Of a stretch of 64,000 nucleotides of DNA, positions 62,161-64,000 are shown piece after piece. The notes beneath the pieces are model-generated. The model ran no database searches. It was not told the origin of the DNA and worked only from the letters and a program-made list of their open reading frames with translations. This DNA is from Paraburkholderia susongensis (GTDB lineage Bacteria; Pseudomonadota; Gammaproteobacteria; Burkholderiales; Burkholderiaceae): contig NZ_FXAT01000003.1 in the NCBI RefSeq assembly GCF_900177725.1, positions 62,001 through 126,000 on the forward strand. Reading direction: 5' to 3'. Made by a program: the position numbers and the translations under genes. The number at the start of each line of letters is the position of its first letter. Within the stretch, counting starts at the first letter, position 1.

Positions 62161-64000
62161 TCAGGAGCCCGCGGTCAGCGAATCCTGCGAGGGGTTTGTT
62201 TGCACGCGCGCGCGGCGCAGCGTCAACACGAATAGTGCACCACCGTGCGGTGCGTTGCGCCCGACGAGCGAGCCACCGCAATCGCGCGCGATCGACGATG
62301 AAATCGCGAGGCCGAGGCCGAGCCCCTGGCCCATCTCCTTGGTCGTGAAGAACGGCTCGAACAGACGCGGCAGCACGTCCTCGGGGATGCCGGGACCGTT
62401 GTCGCTCACCGCGAGCGACAGGTTCGCTTCGGCGGCCTCGACCTCGACCGTGATGCGCGGTGCGCTCATCCCGGCGGTGGCATCGAGCGCGTTGCCGAGC
62501 AGGTTGATGAGCACCTGTTCGAGCCGCAGATCGTCGCAATGCGCGACCAGTTCGGGATGATCGTCCGCGAGACTCAGTGGTGTGCGCACGCCGTTTGTCG
62601 CGCTGGCGCCAGAACCAGAGCCGGAACGGGCACCAGCACCAGCATCCGCATCGACGAGAACGAACTCGACCTCAACGCCCTGCAAACGCTTCTGAAGCAG
62701 CGCCACGACGTTGCGCAACGCCCGCACGATCGGCGCTCGCGCACTGCGCGGCCGCGCCCGGCCAACGAACAGCTTCAACTGATTCGTGATCTTGCCCATG
62801 CGCTCGGTGAGCGCCGCGATCGCTTCGAGATTCTCGCGCGCCGATGCCTGATCGCCGCGTTCGAGCAGCACGCGCGTGTTGTCCGAGAAGCTGCGCAGCG
62901 CCGCGAGCGGCTGATTCAGCTCATGCGTGATGCCCGCCGCCATCTGGCCGAGCGCGGCGAGCTTGCTCGCCTGGATCAGCTCGTCGTGCGCGGCGCGCAG
63001 CTCCTGTTCGGCGCGCGTGCGCTCGGCCACTTCCTTCTGCAACTGCTCGTTCGCTTCGGACAGGTCGACGGTGCGCTCGGCGACGCGCTGGTTCAGCTCC
63101 GCGTACGCCTTTTGCAGCAGCGCGCGGCTGCGCATCACTTCGCGCACGCGCGCGCGGCGCATGCGCCAGTAGAACGCGAGCAGCACGAGCGAGATGTAGC
63201 CGAAGCCGGTGACGATGGTCGCCTTGCGCGCGTCGGCGTCGACCGGATCGACCGGCGAGAGCGTGATCAGATGCCAGTCCGGTTCGCCCATGCCGCGCCG
63301 CGACGCGAGGTAGCGCGGCGCGAGGCGCCCGCCGCCGATGCGCACGATCTGCGCATTGCCTTCGAGCGTGCGCTCGATCGTGACCGGCAGCGGCGCGATC
63401 GGCTGCTGCGCGTATTGCCGCGCCTGGTAGATCGAATCGGCGATCTGCCCCGACAGCGGCCGGATCGTGTGGTACTTCCACGCCGGCACCGAGGAGAGAA
63501 AGATCACGCCGTGATCGTCGGTGACGAGAAGTGGCTCGGACGCATCGATGCCCTGGAACCATTCGAGATCGAGCTTGACGACCGCCACGCCGACGATCTT
63601 GCCGTCGCGCCGCACCGGCTGCGAGATGTAGTAGCCCGGCGCCTGCGAAATCGTGCCGATGCCGAAGAAGCGGCCCACGCCGCCCTTCACCGCATCGACG
63701 AAATACGGCCGGAACTGGTAGCCCGCGCCGACGAAGCTGCCCGGCCCGCGCCAGTTGCTCGCGGCGACGCAATAGCCGTCAAGCGAAATGATGTAGGTGA
63801 CCGTGGCGCGCGCATGGCGGTTCAGGTCTTCGAGATAGAGATTGGCGCGCTTGACGTTGGCTGGGTTCGGATCGACCAGCACGTCCTGCACGATCGGATG
63901 CTCGGCGAGCAGATAAGGCAACGACTCGTAGCGCTCGAGCGTGCTTTTGAGCGTGCTCGCGGTGCGCTCGGCGCGCACGGCGGCATTGCGCCGCAGCGTC
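62161..64000 (-). CDS. dctB: DctB-type sensor histidine kinase, N-terminus outside window
   Basis: 613 codons are inside the window and the frame is open at base 64000, so the N-terminal helix is missing. Visible are the periplasmic double-PAS sensor region (ERYESLPYLLAEHPIVQDVL, SLDGYCVAASNWRGPGSFVG), a membrane helix, a coiled coil, and the phospho-histidine in QMAAGITHELNQPLAALRSF. The N, G1 and G2 boxes follow (NALDATAG, DNGPGIPEDVLP, GLGLGLAIS). DctB senses C4-dicarboxylates and phosphorylates DctD. A Gly/Ser/Ala-rich loop (about DADAGAGARSGSGSGAS) interrupts the ATPase domain. The genes for the transporter are not in the window. Confidence 0.93.
   Translation of the reverse strand, partial: TLRRNAAVRAERTASTLKSTLERYESLPYLLAEHPIVQDVLVDPNPANVKRANLYLEDLNRHARATVTYIISLDGYCVAASNWRGPGSFVGAGYQFRPYFVDAVKGGVGRFFGIGTISQAPGYYISQPVRRDGKIVGVAVVKLDLEWFQGIDASEPLLVTDDHGVIFLSSVPAWKYHTIRPLSGQIADSIYQARQYAQQPIAPLPVTIERTLEGNAQIVRIGGGRLAPRYLASRRGMGEPDWHLITLSPVDPVDADARKATIVTGFGYISLVLLAFYWRMRRARVREVMRSRALLQKAYAELNQRVAERTVDLSEANEQLQKEVAERTRAEQELRAAHDELIQASKLAALGQMAAGITHELNQPLAALRSFSDNTRVLLERGDQASARENLEAIAALTERMGKITNQLKLFVGRARPRSARAPIVRALRNVVALLQKRLQGVEVEFVLVDADAGAGARSGSGSGASATNGVRTPLSLADDHPELVAHCDDLRLEQVLINLLGNALDATAGMSAPRITVEVEAAEANLSLAVSDNGPGIPEDVLPRLFEPFFTTKEMGQGLGLGLAISSSIARDCGGSLVGRNAPHGGALFVLTLRRARVQTNPSQDSLTAGS

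Overview
The window reads as a stretch of the primary chromosome of a betaproteobacterium of the Burkholderia/Paraburkholderia group. The grounds are high G+C coding sequence with strong GC3 bias, gene order and protein sequences typical of that group (ispE-tRNA-Gln-prs-rplY-pth; the aa3 oxidase assembly cluster; EIIA-HPr-EI next to gshB-gshA-amtB-glnK; a cytochrome c/OmpA-fused CoxB; the divergent nag PTS operon). It is almost entirely core, house-keeping DNA. I see no insertion sequence, prophage, integron, CRISPR array, toxin-antitoxin pair or recognisable defence island.

Layout. 1-7.2 kb: end of ispE, tRNA-Gln, prs, rplY, pth, hisC (+), then yfhL, coaD, rsmD (-) and ftsY (+). 7.2-12.6 kb: a zeta-GST isomerase and FAH-family hydrolase pair (-), ybiB (+), a shortened leuA preceded by a possible leader ORF (+), an NTF2-like protein and pagL (-). 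12.6-17.6 kb: rpoH with a perfect CIRCE (HrcA) operator upstream, then the cytochrome bd operon cydP-cydA-cydB-cydX. 17.6-25.2 kb: the N-acetylglucosamine operon nagR-nagA-SIS deaminase-nagF-nagE (-), with a promoter and DasR/NagR-like operators. 25.4-27.9 kb: a MarR-GNAT fusion, an orphan MetQ-like binding protein, and a YciI-like protein. 28-38.8 kb: the aa3 cytochrome c oxidase and heme A cluster (-): DUF2244, coxB, ctaD, a 45-aa protein, ctaG, DUF2970, coxC, surf1, an SCO-like protein, ctaA, ctaB, sco. One DUF2909-type gene in it runs the other way. 39.3-48.3 kb: methyltransferase, comF, trmL, macrodomain, gpsA, secB, grxC, rhodanese, gpmA, ctpA, moeB. 48.4-56.4 kb (-): ptsI, ptsH, EIIA, gshB, gshA, amtB, glnK. 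56.8-64 kb: ubiK, comM, a lipoprotein, a TlpA-like protein, and the DctD/DctB two-component pair (dctB runs off the right edge).

How the genes work together. Two terminal oxidases sit in the window: high-affinity bd and the aa3 enzyme with its copper/heme assembly factors. The nag operon imports GlcNAc through its own EIIA-HPr-EI fusion, so it does not depend on the general ptsI/ptsH/EIIA set at 48-51 kb, which lacks a dedicated sugar permease here and is probably regulatory. Nitrogen control is visible in a sigma54 promoter and an NtrC-like site upstream of glnK-amtB; thiol chemistry is represented by gshA/gshB, grxC, rhodanese and TlpA.

I did not find a wholly new system. The most useful leads are the CIRCE element on rpoH, the C-terminally shortened leuA with a coupled leader ORF, the CoxB-cytochrome c-OmpA fusion, a second EIIB domain in NagE that has lost its cysteine, a DnaA-box cluster in the comM/lipoprotein gap, and a 12-bp minisatellite upstream of the lipoprotein gene.
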